Of a stretch of DNA of 64,000 nucleotides, positions 9,266 through 17,912 are shown one piece after another. The DNA comes from Butyrivibrio sp. NC2002 (lineage in GTDB: Bacteria; Bacillota; Clostridia; Lachnospirales; Lachnospiraceae): assembly GCF_000702265.1 (NCBI RefSeq), contig NZ_KL370880.1:124001-188000 (forward strand). Direction: 5' to 3'. The notes below the pieces were generated by a model, which did no database searches, was not told the DNA's origin, and saw only the letters and a program-made list of their open reading frames with translations. Position 1 is the stretch's first letter; each line of letters starts with the position of its first letter. The position numbers and the translations under genes were made by a program.

Positions 9266-10333
9266 ATGATTAAGAGTTTGATTATCAATCCCGGTTCTAC
9301 ATCTACAAAGCTTGGTATTTTTGAGGATGAAAACCTCATAAAGGAAGAGACTTTAAGACATAGCACAGAAGAAATCAGTCAGTATGCATCAATCACTGAT
9401 CAGAAAGACTTCAGAAAAAATATTATCCTTGATTTTTTAAAGAACGAAAACATCGACATCAAATCATTTGATGTTATCGTAGGAAGAGGTGGACTGTTAA
9501 AGCCTATTCCGGGCGGCACTTATGAGTGTACTGATGCTCTTATTGCAGATCTTCAGAAGGGTGTTCAGGGACAGCATGCAAGTAACCTGGGCGGTATCCT
9601 TGCAAGAGAGATCGGTGATGAGATCGGTGTTAGATCATTCATCGTTGACCCTGTTGTTGTTGATGAGCTTGAGCCCGTTGCAAGGATTTCAGGTATTCCT
9701 GAAATCGAGCGTGTATCTATCGACCACCCTCTTAACCAGAAGGCAGTTGCAAGAAGATATGCAAAAGAGCACGGTAAGAAGTATGAGGATGTAAATGTTA
9801 TCGTTGTACACATGGGCGGCGGCACATCCTGCGGTGTTCACAAGAACGGCAAGATGATCGATGTATTTGCTGCACTTAACGGTGACGGAGCATTTTCACC
9901 TGAGAGAACAAATGGTGTTCCTGCACTTGCACTTGTAGATATGTGCTTCTCAGGAAAATATACATACGAAGAAATGAAGAAGAAGATCGTTGGCGGCGGT
10001 GGATTCAACGCTTATCTTGGAACCAACGATATGAGAACCGTTAACAAGATGTGCGATGAGGGAGACAAAAAGGCTCAGCTCGTACGTGATGCATTCATTT
10101 ATCAGATCTGTAAGAACATTGGTGCATGTGCAACAGTCCTTAAGGGACAGGTTGATACCATCATCCTTACAGGTGGTATTGCTCATGGTAAGGTTATCAC
10201 AGATGCGATCACAGAGAGAGTAGGCTTCATCGCTCCTGTAACAGTATATCCCGGTGAGGATGAGCTTCTTGCACTTGCACAGGGTGCACTTCGCGTATTA
10301 AATGGCGAAGAAGAGGCTAAGAAGTACGAGTAA
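9266..10333 (+). CDS. buk: Butyrate kinase
   Basis: Transfers phosphate from butyryl phosphate to ADP, giving butyrate and ATP. The 355-residue protein is an acetate/butyrate kinase of the ASKHA fold: N-terminal LIINPGSTSTK (phosphate 1 loop), VVHMGGGTSCGVH (phosphate 2 loop), DGAFSPERTNGVP, and the late ILTGGIAHGKV adenosine loop. Length is normal for Buk and shorter than acetate kinase. The start ATG follows AAAGGAG. Together with ptb it marks the organism as able to make butyrate by the kinase route. Confidence 0.95.
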   Translation: MIKSLIINPGSTSTKLGIFEDENLIKEETLRHSTEEISQYASITDQKDFRKNIILDFLKNENIDIKSFDVIVGRGGLLKPIPGGTYECTDALIADLQKGVQGQHASNLGGILAREIGDEIGVRSFIVDPVVVDELEPVARISGIPEIERVSIDHPLNQKAVARRYAKEHGKKYEDVNVIVVHMGGGTSCGVHKNGKMIDVFAALNGDGAFSPERTNGVPALALVDMCFSGKYTYEEMKKKIVGGGGFNAYLGTNDMRTVNKMCDEGDKKAQLVRDAFIYQICKNIGACATVLKGQVDTIILTGGIAHGKVITDAITERVGFIAPVTVYPGEDELLALAQGALRVLNGEEEAKKYE

Positions 10334-10372
10334 TACGGTTCAACAAGAACTATATAATGAGGAGTTTGGAAA

Positions 10373-10972
10373 ATGTTTTGTAAAAATTGTGGAACACAGC
10401 TAGAACCCGGAATAAGGTTCTGTCCTGCGTGCGGGGCTGCAGTTGAGAATAATGAAGCAGGTGCAAACACTAATCCGCAGGATCAGCCTATAGGCTTTAA
10501 TCCCGGGAATAATGCTGCGCCGAATCCGTATGCTAATCAGGGCTATCAGTATAACCAGGGAGCATATCAGAATAATCAGGGAACCTATCAGAACAGTGGT
10601 TATCAGAGCGCTCCTTATTCAGGATATGTTGCTCCTATAACAGAGAGAAACATAGTTCTTGCCATTATTCTGTCATTTGTAACCTGCGGAATTTATTCGC
10701 TTTATTGGATTTATAAGGTGAATGAGGAAGTAAATACCTTATCAGGGGAACAGGATGGAACAAACGGTATTTTGGTAATCCTTTTCTCTATTCTTACATG
10801 CGGTATTTATTCACTCTACTGGCTTTATAAGATGGGATCGAGATGCGATATCATCATGAATGATCCAAATGGCGGAAGAGGAGTGCTTTACCTTATTCTT
10901 AGCTTTATAGGTCTTAGCATTGTAAGTATGTGCCTTATCCAGGATACAATAAACAAAGCTGTCAGAAGGTAA
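10373..10972 (+). CDS. Zinc-ribbon plus DUF4234 membrane protein
   Basis: Function unknown. Residues 1-22 form a zinc ribbon (CKNCG and CPACG). Residues about 25-80 are a linker rich in Asn, Gln, Tyr and Gly with repeated YQNNQG-like units. Residues about 85-195 are a DUF4234 region with at least three membrane helices, in which the phrase TCGIYSLYW occurs twice (an internal repeat). The start ATG is 8 bases after AGGAG. The next gene, a response regulator, begins 29 bases after the stop, so the two could be co-transcribed, although no functional link is known. Confidence 0.8.
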   Translation: MFCKNCGTQLEPGIRFCPACGAAVENNEAGANTNPQDQPIGFNPGNNAAPNPYANQGYQYNQGAYQNNQGTYQNSGYQSAPYSGYVAPITERNIVLAIILSFVTCGIYSLYWIYKVNEEVNTLSGEQDGTNGILVILFSILTCGIYSLYWLYKMGSRCDIIMNDPNGGRGVLYLILSFIGLSIVSMCLIQDTINKAVRR

Positions 10973-11001
10973 CAGATATAAGGCCCGGTATAGAAAAAAG
11001 T

Positions 11002-12624
11002 ATGAAAGTGTTTTTGGTGGAGGACGAGTTCGTCGTCAGAGAGGGAATAAAGAATAATATTGATTGGGAGTCACACGGCTACGAATTTTGCGGAGAAGCA
11101 GGAGATGGGGAAATTGCTTACTCCATGATACAAAAAACGAAGCCGGATATTGTGATAACCGATATTAAGATGCCGTTCATGGATGGTCTGACCTTAAGCC
11201 GTATGCTTAAGGCAGAGTTTCCGTGGATCGAGATCATCCTGCTAACGGGATATGAGGATTTTGAATTTGCCAAAGAGGCAATCAAGATCGGAGTATCCTG
11301 TTACCTCTCAAAGCCTATAAGCGGTGAAAACCTCATAAAAGAGGTGGACAGGATCGCTTTAAGGATTGAGGAGAAAAGACAGGAAAGAGAGCAGGCAAGA
11401 CGTTACGAGCAGGAGATGGAGGAACGTCTTGAACTTGAAAAGAGAGAGTTTTTCGGTGATCTTATAACCGGAGGAAAAGGATTCTCGGAGCTTGTAGATC
11501 AGGCGAGGAAGCTTTCTATCGACATAACGGCAATGGAATACAATATTGTTCTTTTAAAGGTCTGGTCCACCAGGCATGATGCTTATGAATATTCGAACAG
11601 TGTAGTCGAGATTGAAAAAAGCATAAAAGAAGTTGCTGAAAAAGCAGGAGCAATATATTTTGACCTGAATGTCGAAGGTATTGCCCTGCTTTTTAGATTA
11701 GGCGATGAAGAATCTTTATATTCCAAAATTGAAAAATGCATAGACGAGATGAAGTCTGTTTTTGATAGATATCACCATATAAGATATTTCGGAGGCATAG
11801 GACAGACTGCCCACAGGATAACAGAGATACCAAAGAGCTTTGAGTGGGCAAGCCGTGCTTTTGCGCACATGTATCTGACTTCGGAAAACGGATTTTTATA
11901 TGGCACTGAGGAAGGTCTTAATCCTGAAAATGAGGATGTTATTTTATCAGAGATCGATCCCAGACACATAGATAGGAAGCTGATAAAGGAATTCCTGAGA
12001 AGAGGCGAGGAATCGGAGACGGGATTTTTCGTGGACGAATTCTTAAACGGCATGGGAAAAGGAGCAATCCGTTCGACCATGATGAGACAGTATATCGCCA
12101 TGGATATTTATTTTTGCGTGGCTGATTTTGCTGAAAACGAGCTCGGAATTGAAAGAGAGAGCAGAGAGGCTACTGTCGAGACGCCAACTCCGGAGATACT
12201 TGGAAGCGAAAACAGTACTATGGAGTACCTTGTAAGGATAATCAGCAGTGCTGTAGCACTAAGAAATGAAGGTGCAAGAGGACACTACCGCGATGTGGTA
12301 AACGAGGTGAAGGCATACATCGAAGAGAGGTATACAGAAGATGATCTGTCTCTGAACAGCCTCGCAGCTCACGTTAATTTTTCGCCCAATCATTTGAGTG
12401 CTGTGTTCAAGCAGCAGACAGGGCAGCCGTTTATCAAATATCTTACGGATTACCGCATGAATATGGCCAAGGAGCTTCTTAGCACGACCTCGAAAAAAAG
12501 TAATGAGATTGGATTCATGGTTGGATACAAGGATCCGCACTATTTTTCGTATCTGTTTAAGAAGACTCAGGGTATGACACCAACCCAGTACAGAAATGGT
12601 GAGACTTCGGAGGCGTCCTTATGA
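11002..12624 (+). CDS. Response regulator, REC plus AraC-type HTH
   Basis: Two-component DNA-binding regulator of 540 residues. The REC domain is at 1-120, with acidic pair E7/D8, phospho-acceptor Asp54 (TDIKMP) and a conserved Lys in YLSKPI. A long middle region (about 130-430) of the YesN type follows, then an AraC helix-turn-helix at about 435-535 (LAAHVNFSPNHLSAVFK and GYKDPHYFSYLFK). The ATG at 11002 is chosen because the REC fold begins there; an upstream in-frame ATG at 10930 overlaps the previous gene. Its stop overlaps the kinase start by 4 bases. It probably controls the adjacent sugar transporter operon, by position. Confidence 0.92.
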   Translation: MKVFLVEDEFVVREGIKNNIDWESHGYEFCGEAGDGEIAYSMIQKTKPDIVITDIKMPFMDGLTLSRMLKAEFPWIEIILLTGYEDFEFAKEAIKIGVSCYLSKPISGENLIKEVDRIALRIEEKRQEREQARRYEQEMEERLELEKREFFGDLITGGKGFSELVDQARKLSIDITAMEYNIVLLKVWSTRHDAYEYSNSVVEIEKSIKEVAEKAGAIYFDLNVEGIALLFRLGDEESLYSKIEKCIDEMKSVFDRYHHIRYFGGIGQTAHRITEIPKSFEWASRAFAHMYLTSENGFLYGTEEGLNPENEDVILSEIDPRHIDRKLIKEFLRRGEESETGFFVDEFLNGMGKGAIRSTMMRQYIAMDIYFCVADFAENELGIERESREATVETPTPEILGSENSTMEYLVRIISSAVALRNEGARGHYRDVVNEVKAYIEERYTEDDLSLNSLAAHVNFSPNHLSAVFKQQTGQPFIKYLTDYRMNMAKELLSTTSKKSNEIGFMVGYKDPHYFSYLFKKTQGMTPTQYRNGETSEASL

Positions 12625-13946
12625 TAGGGAAAAATAGAGAAGGTGCCAGAAACCACCTTGCCAATCAGATTCGTTTGACATATCTGTTTCTTTTGTTACC
12701 AAATATCATTTTCATGGCTTATGCGTTCCACAATCTGTGGACAATCAATGCAAGATATAACGAGATGCTGAACTCAGTTGTGACCGCAAGTGAGTTCAGC
12801 CTTGATTTCAAAGAAGATTTCGACTATGAGACATATCTTCTCATAGTCGGAAACGTATCCCCCGGCGATTCCAAGCTTATGAGCATGCTCACCGAGGCAA
12901 AAAGTGTAGTAGAGAGTCTTAAGGACTACACTGATGAAGGGGAGAATAAAAAGCGTCTCGATAGCGCTGAGCAGTATCTATCCAATCTGGAAGTTTATAT
13001 TTCGCGAATAGCAGATAATCTGAAATACGAGGACAGGTATGAAGACAATATTGAGATCTGGGAAAATGATGTCCAGATAGTCACTTCGCTTGTTCAGGAG
13101 ACGATCAACGAATACATATATTATGAAAACAGGCAGCTTCAGACTGCGCTTAAGGAAAACAGGGACTTTTTCCTGGATATACTTGAGATATCAACGGCTA
13201 TCTTCGTCCTTATAATATTAAGTATCATAATTGTCTCCTATGTAGGTCCCATGTGGATCACAAAGCCTATAGAAGAGAGGGTCGAGAGGGAGCAGAAAAA
13301 GCTGAGGAAGGCGGAATTTGAAGTTCTGCAGGCACAGATAAATCCTCACTTTTTATATAATACCCTTGATGCTATCGTGTGGTCGGCAGAGGCAGGAAAC
13401 CAGAAACAGGTAGTAAAGATGGTCGGCTCATTATCTGACTTTTTCAGGACATCCCTTAATAAGGGAAAAGAGATCGTCACGATAAAGGAGGAGCTTCAGC
13501 ATGTAAGGAGCTACCTTGAGATCCAGCAGATAAGATATATGGATATTCTAAGCTATGACATCGATGTGGCTGAGGATATCTTTGGATATGTGATCCCCAA
13601 GATAACGATCCAGCCAATTGTGGAGAATGCGCTCTACCATGGCATAAAGAATAAGCGCGGCGGCGGCAAGATCCTGGTGACAGGTCGTGACCTTGGAAAT
13701 TACATCTATATTTCCGTAAAGGATAACGGTATAGGCATAGAAGAAAAGCGACTTGCCGAGATACGGGACAGTCTCGAAAAAGATAACCTGACAGATGGGC
13801 AGGTCTATGGTCTGTACAATGTCAATGAGAGAATAAAGCTCGAATTTGGTGATGAATACGGACTTTCCATAGAGAGTATGTATGGTGAATATACTGCGGT
13901 AAATATAAAGCTCCCGAAAATCTTAACCGAAATCGTAAAAAAATGA
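12621..13946 (+). CDS. LytS/YesM-type sensor histidine kinase
   Basis: Membrane sensor kinase of 441 residues, partner of the regulator upstream (ATGA overlap at 12621-12624). TM1 is at about 19-37, an extracytoplasmic sensor of about 150 residues comes next, and TM2 is at about 187-210. There is no clear HAMP domain. The His_kinase domain carries QINPHFLYN with phospho-acceptor His243, and the C-terminal ATPase has an N-box VENALYHGIKNK and the DNGIGI motif. This architecture is typical of carbohydrate-responsive systems in Firmicutes. The ligand is not readable; its position beside a ytfQ-like transporter suggests a sugar presented by a binding protein. Confidence 0.9.
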   Translation: MIGKNREGARNHLANQIRLTYLFLLLPNIIFMAYAFHNLWTINARYNEMLNSVVTASEFSLDFKEDFDYETYLLIVGNVSPGDSKLMSMLTEAKSVVESLKDYTDEGENKKRLDSAEQYLSNLEVYISRIADNLKYEDRYEDNIEIWENDVQIVTSLVQETINEYIYYENRQLQTALKENRDFFLDILEISTAIFVLIILSIIIVSYVGPMWITKPIEERVEREQKKLRKAEFEVLQAQINPHFLYNTLDAIVWSAEAGNQKQVVKMVGSLSDFFRTSLNKGKEIVTIKEELQHVRSYLEIQQIRYMDILSYDIDVAEDIFGYVIPKITIQPIVENALYHGIKNKRGGGKILVTGRDLGNYIYISVKDNGIGIEEKRLAEIRDSLEKDNLTDGQVYGLYNVNERIKLEFGDEYGLSIESMYGEYTAVNIKLPKILTEIVKK

Positions 13947-14086
13947 ACCAAAATAAAAAAATAATAAAAAAGTGAACTTTATTAATTTTTTATTCCATGT
14001 TTTTTTCCTCTTAATGAAATTAAAATTTAGATTATCAGAGGAATGGTCTTCTGATACAACAACTTTTCAATCGGAGGGAAAAAGTT

Positions 14087-15187
14087 ATGAGAAAGAAAGT
14101 ATTGTCAGTACTTATGGCATCTGTAATGGTGTTTAGCCTTGCAGCATGTGGCGGCGGAGCAGCTGATACAGCTACAGAGACTCCCGCAGCAGAGGAAGAA
14201 ACAACAACAGAAGAGCCTGCAGCAGAAGAGACAACAGAAGAAGCTGCAGAAGAAACAACAGAAGAAACAACAGAAGAAACAACAGATGATACAGCAGCTT
14301 CAGGCGAGCTTATCAAGGTTGGCATTATCAATAACGATCCTAACGAGTCCGGCTATCGTACAGCTAACGATAACGACTTAAAGGCAATGTTTACAGAAGA
14401 GAACGGATATGATGCTTCATTTGCATACAGCTTAAAGAATGATGAGCAGATCGCAGCAGCTCAGACATTCATCCAGGATGAAGTTGATTACCTTCTTCTT
14501 TCAGCAGCTGATACAGCAGGCTGGGATTCAGTTCTTCAGGATGCTCAGGCAGCAGGCGTAAAGGTTATCCTCTTTGACCGTACAATCGATGCAGATGAGA
14601 GCCTCTATGAAGCTTCTATCGTATCTGATATGGCAAAAGAAGGTCAGACAGCAGTTGATTGGCTTGCAGGTCAGGGACTTGATGAGTACAACGTGATCCA
14701 TATCCAGGGTGTTATGGGTAGTGCAGCTCAGCAGGGACGTTCCGGAGCACTTGATGACAAGGTTGCTGCAGAAGACAACTGGAACATTGTTACCCAGCAG
14801 ACAGCTGAGTGGAACGCAGAGAAAGCACAGCAGATCGTACAGTCTGTAATCGATGCCGGAACACCTTTCAACGTAATCTATGCTGAGAACGACGATATGG
14901 CTAAGGGTGCTGTAGCAGCACTTGACGCAGCAGGTATCTCACACGGTGTTGGCAAAGACGTTATCGTAATGGGCTTTGACTGCAACAAGTGGGCACTTGA
15001 AGAGCTCCTTGCTCAGAACTGGAACTATGATGGACAGTGCAATCCTTTCCAGTCAAGCTACATCGATGAGATCATCAAGACTCTTGAGAGCGGTGGCACA
15101 CTTTCAGAGAAGACTATCATCATGGATGAGAAGGGCTTTGATGCTGAGACAATCACACAGGAAGACGTTGACAACTACGGAATCTGA
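14087..15187 (+). CDS. Sugar ABC transporter substrate-binding lipoprotein 1
   Basis: Extracytoplasmic sugar receptor of the periplasmic-binding-protein type I family, 366 residues. A lipoprotein signal ends at FSLAAC (Cys21). Residues about 24-72 are a Thr/Glu-rich acidic linker with repeated TTEE units. The binding domain opens with LIKVGIINNDPNESGY and includes TFIQDEVDYLLLSA and VIYAENDDMAKGA. It resembles YtfQ (galactofuranose-binding) but is more diverged than the second lipoprotein of this operon. The start follows GGAGGG. A strong hairpin (15254-15283) lies between it and the ATPase gene, which usually gives the binding protein higher expression. Confidence 0.9.
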   Translation: MRKKVLSVLMASVMVFSLAACGGGAADTATETPAAEEETTTEEPAAEETTEEAAEETTEETTEETTDDTAASGELIKVGIINNDPNESGYRTANDNDLKAMFTEENGYDASFAYSLKNDEQIAAAQTFIQDEVDYLLLSAADTAGWDSVLQDAQAAGVKVILFDRTIDADESLYEASIVSDMAKEGQTAVDWLAGQGLDEYNVIHIQGVMGSAAQQGRSGALDDKVAAEDNWNIVTQQTAEWNAEKAQQIVQSVIDAGTPFNVIYAENDDMAKGAVAALDAAGISHGVGKDVIVMGFDCNKWALEELLAQNWNYDGQCNPFQSSYIDEIIKTLESGGTLSEKTIIMDEKGFDAETITQEDVDNYGI

Positions 15188-15200
15188 TAAACGTGATCGG

Positions 15201-15295
15201 GCGGAAATATCCGCATAACTAAAACCCAAGTACACTTTAATAAGTTATTATGGAGCGCGGTGCGGCGAAATCCGCATCGCGCTTCAAGTTTTTAA
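15201..15295 (+). terminator. Hairpins between binding protein and transporter genes (probable attenuator)
   Basis: A small hairpin GCGGA-AATA-TCCGC (15201-15214) is followed by a 12-bp GC-rich stem (15254-15265 with 15272-15283, one G-U pair, 6-base loop). A TTTTT stretch comes 5 bases later. The fold fits a leaky terminator that lowers transcription into the ATPase and permease genes; RNA stabilisation is the alternative. Confidence 0.6.
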
Positions 15296-15315
15296 GGAAG
15301 AAAGAGGTATAACCG

Positions 15316-16830
15316 TTGGATGAGAAAAAAGTGCTTGAAATGAAAGGCATAGATAAGACTTTTCCAAATGTTCGTGCTCTTCGTAATGTTGATTTTTCTC
15401 TTTGCGAAGGAGAAATTCATGCACTTATGGGGGAAAACGGAGCAGGAAAATCTACACTTATTAAAGTCCTTACAGGTGTTTACACCAAAGATGCAGGGAC
15501 GATAACTTTAAAAGGCAAGGGAGAAGTACAGATACATTCTCCGCAGGATGCACAGAAACTGGGAATCAGTACTGTGTATCAGGAAATAACCCTTTGTCCT
15601 AATCTGACTGTTGCAGAAAATATGTACATAGGCAGAACAGAGGGAGCACTTACAAATTGGAAAAAAATAAATGAAGCAGCTGATAAGCTTCTTAAATCAT
15701 TGGAAATTCCTGCTACGGCAACGCAGCAGCTCTCTAACTGCTCTATAGCAGTTCAGCAGATGGTTGCGATCGCCAGGGCAGTTGATATGGATTGTAAAGT
15801 TCTGATACTTGATGAGCCTACTTCTTCTTTGGATGAACAGGAAGTTGAGAAGCTCTTCGGACTAATGCGAGACCTTAAAAAACGTGGTGTCGGAATAATA
15901 TTCGTAACTCATTTCCTTGATCAGGTATACGAGGTTTGCGACAAGATAACGGTTTTGAGAGATGGCGGACTTGTTGGAGAGTATGAGATAAAAGACCTCC
16001 CCAGAGTCCAGCTCGTTGCCAAGATGCTTGGTAAGGAACTTGATGACCTCTCAGATATCAAGGGCGAAGGCGGAACCTATGAAGGAAAAGACAAAGATGA
16101 AAAGATATTTGAAGCAAAAGACCTTCAGAGTAACGCAGGAATAAAGCCCTTTGATTTCTATATCAAAAAGGGAGAAGTCAATGGATTTACAGGACTTCTC
16201 GGTTCCGGACGAAGCGAGTGCGTAAGAGCAATCTTTGGAGCAGACAGAGTAATAAACGGAACCGTTAAAATGCATGGAAAGAGCGTAAAGATAAACAAGC
16301 CTCTCGATGCTATGAAGAACGGCATTGCATATCTTCCCGAGGACAGAAAAAAGGATGGAATCATCCAGGATCTGTCAGTAAGAGAAAATATTGTTATGGC
16401 GCTTCAGGTTCTTACCGGCTTCTTTAAGCCCTTCTCCAAGGCGCAGCAGTATGCCTTTGCAGATGAATATATTAAGAAACTAAACATTAAGACAGCATCT
16501 GCTGACACACCTATAAAGTCACTATCAGGCGGTAATCAGCAGAAGGTAATTCTTGCCAGATGGCTTCTTATGCATCCTGAATATCTGATCCTCGACGAGC
16601 CTACAAGAGGTATCGACGTAGGAACCAAGGTGGATATCCAGAAGCTTGTTTTGGAGCTTGCCAAGGAAGGAATGAGCGTAACCTTCATATCTTCTGAGAC
16701 AGACGAGATGCTTAGAACATGTTCAAGACTTGTCGTTATGAGAGACAGGAAGGTAGTAGGAGAGCTCTCAGGCGAGGATCTTACACAGAATAAGATAATG
16801 AGTACGATTGCAGGGGAGAGTAAGTCATGA
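15316..16830 (+). CDS. ytfR: Sugar ABC transporter ATP-binding protein (YtfR/RbsA-like)
   Basis: Energises sugar import; 504 residues with two fused ATPase domains as in RbsA, MglA and YtfR. Domain 1 has Walker A GENGAGKST (39-47) and a Walker B ending LILDEPTSSLD. Domain 2 has the degenerate P-loop GLLGSGRSE typical of this family, the signature LSGGNQQKV and the Walker B LILDEPTRGID. The TTG at 15316 is preferred as start, because the conserved N-terminal strand (LEMKGIDKTFP) begins only 7 residues in and an AGAGG site lies upstream; the next ATG (15340) would trim it. The stop overlaps the permease start by 4 bases. The symbol is by analogy with the E. coli operon order. Confidence 0.92.
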   Translation: MDEKKVLEMKGIDKTFPNVRALRNVDFSLCEGEIHALMGENGAGKSTLIKVLTGVYTKDAGTITLKGKGEVQIHSPQDAQKLGISTVYQEITLCPNLTVAENMYIGRTEGALTNWKKINEAADKLLKSLEIPATATQQLSNCSIAVQQMVAIARAVDMDCKVLILDEPTSSLDEQEVEKLFGLMRDLKKRGVGIIFVTHFLDQVYEVCDKITVLRDGGLVGEYEIKDLPRVQLVAKMLGKELDDLSDIKGEGGTYEGKDKDEKIFEAKDLQSNAGIKPFDFYIKKGEVNGFTGLLGSGRSECVRAIFGADRVINGTVKMHGKSVKINKPLDAMKNGIAYLPEDRKKDGIIQDLSVRENIVMALQVLTGFFKPFSKAQQYAFADEYIKKLNIKTASADTPIKSLSGGNQQKVILARWLLMHPEYLILDEPTRGIDVGTKVDIQKLVLELAKEGMSVTFISSETDEMLRTCSRLVVMRDRKVVGELSGEDLTQNKIMSTIAGESKS

Positions 16831-17912
16831 GTAAGACAGATAAAAATGAAATGAGTTTTGTAAAAAAGCTCGTCAGTAATCAGCTTTTTATACCGATCAT
16901 GGCACTTCTCTTGCTGGCGGTAATAAATCTGATAAACGATCCCGGATTTTTCAAGATAACTCTGGGAACAAATAATGCAGGTAATCCTGTTTTGTCAGGA
17001 TACCTAATAACGATACTTGATTATGGCTCAGAGCTTGGTATTCTGGCCATCGGTATGACACTTGTAACGGCTGCTTCAGGCGGACAGGATATTTCGGTAG
17101 GTGCAACGATAGCGATTGCGGGATCTGCAATGCTGAGAGTTCTCTGCGGAGGAAATTCAAGACCTACAGAAATCCAGGCACCTATAATAGTTGCATTCCT
17201 TGTTGCATGTGTTGTAGGTATGCTTTGCGGAGCTTTTAACGGAATGCTGGTTGCAATCTTTAAGATACAGCCCATGATCGCGACACTTATTCTTTTTACA
17301 GCGGGCCGTTCGATTGCAGCATGGATCAACAACAACGAACTTCCTATAGTTCCTGATCCAAAGTTTGCATATTTTGGAAGCTTTATACCGGGAATCCCGA
17401 TTCCCACAACGGTTTTCATAGTTATTGCCTGCGTAATAGTAATTGCTGTTGTGCTTAAGTTCACAAACCTGGGGCTTTACACACAGGCAGTTGGTATCAA
17501 TGAAAACTCATCAAGACTAAACGGTATCAATCCGACATTTATCAAGTTCCTTTCTTTTGTAATACTTGGTATTTGCGTAGCGGTTGCAGCACTTATCAAG
17601 GTAAGCCGCCTCTCTACCATCAACTACTCTGTCATTGCAAAAGATATTGAGATGGATGCCATCCTTGCGGTTGCACTTGGAGGAAATGCTCTTTCAGGCG
17701 GTAAATTCAACATGTGGGCATCAATCCTTGGAGCTTACGTAATTCAGTTCCTTACAACAACTCTTTATAAATTCAATGTATCATCAGATGCACTTGCAGC
17801 TTATAAGGCAGTTGTAGTTATACTTCTTGTTGTTTTCTCTGCACCCACAGTAAGAGATTACATGGCACAGCTGTCCAAGAAGTTTACAAATTCAAAAAAG
17901 GAGGTGGCATAA
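16827..17912 (+). CDS. ytfT: Sugar ABC transporter permease (YtfT-like)
   Basis: Membrane channel subunit of the BPD_transp_2 (ribose/galactose) family, 361 residues, about eight to ten helices. It carries LAIGMTLVTAASGGQDISVG, the family glycine-rich segment, and FNGMLVAIFKIQPMIATLI, very close in wording to E. coli YtfT as I remember it, and the late MDAILAVALGGNALSGG motif. It overlaps the ATPase gene by ATGA and abuts the next permease gene with no gap, so translation is probably coupled. The two different permeases together form a heterodimer, the feature that marks YtfT-YjfF systems. Confidence 0.9.
   Translation: MSKTDKNEMSFVKKLVSNQLFIPIMALLLLAVINLINDPGFFKITLGTNNAGNPVLSGYLITILDYGSELGILAIGMTLVTAASGGQDISVGATIAIAGSAMLRVLCGGNSRPTEIQAPIIVAFLVACVVGMLCGAFNGMLVAIFKIQPMIATLILFTAGRSIAAWINNNELPIVPDPKFAYFGSFIPGIPIPTTVFIVIACVIVIAVVLKFTNLGLYTQAVGINENSSRLNGINPTFIKFLSFVILGICVAVAALIKVSRLSTINYSVIAKDIEMDAILAVALGGNALSGGKFNMWASILGAYVIQFLTTTLYKFNVSSDALAAYKAVVVILLVVFSAPTVRDYMAQLSKKFTNSKKEVA

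Noticed and set aside
10353..10358. TATAAT as a promoter for the zinc-ribbon gene
   Set aside because: A transcript from it would start inside or after the ribosome binding site.
13944..13977. Two TGAAC words as a direct-repeat operator for the AraC-type regulator
   Set aside because: The first overlaps the kinase stop codon and the 29-base spacing does not fit usual AraC half-sites; in an A-rich spacer this can arise by chance.
16051..16275. Inactivated second ATPase half of the YtfR-like protein, because its P-loop reads GLLGSGRSE
   Set aside because: This altered P-loop is normal for the second domain of RbsA/MglA-type ATPases.
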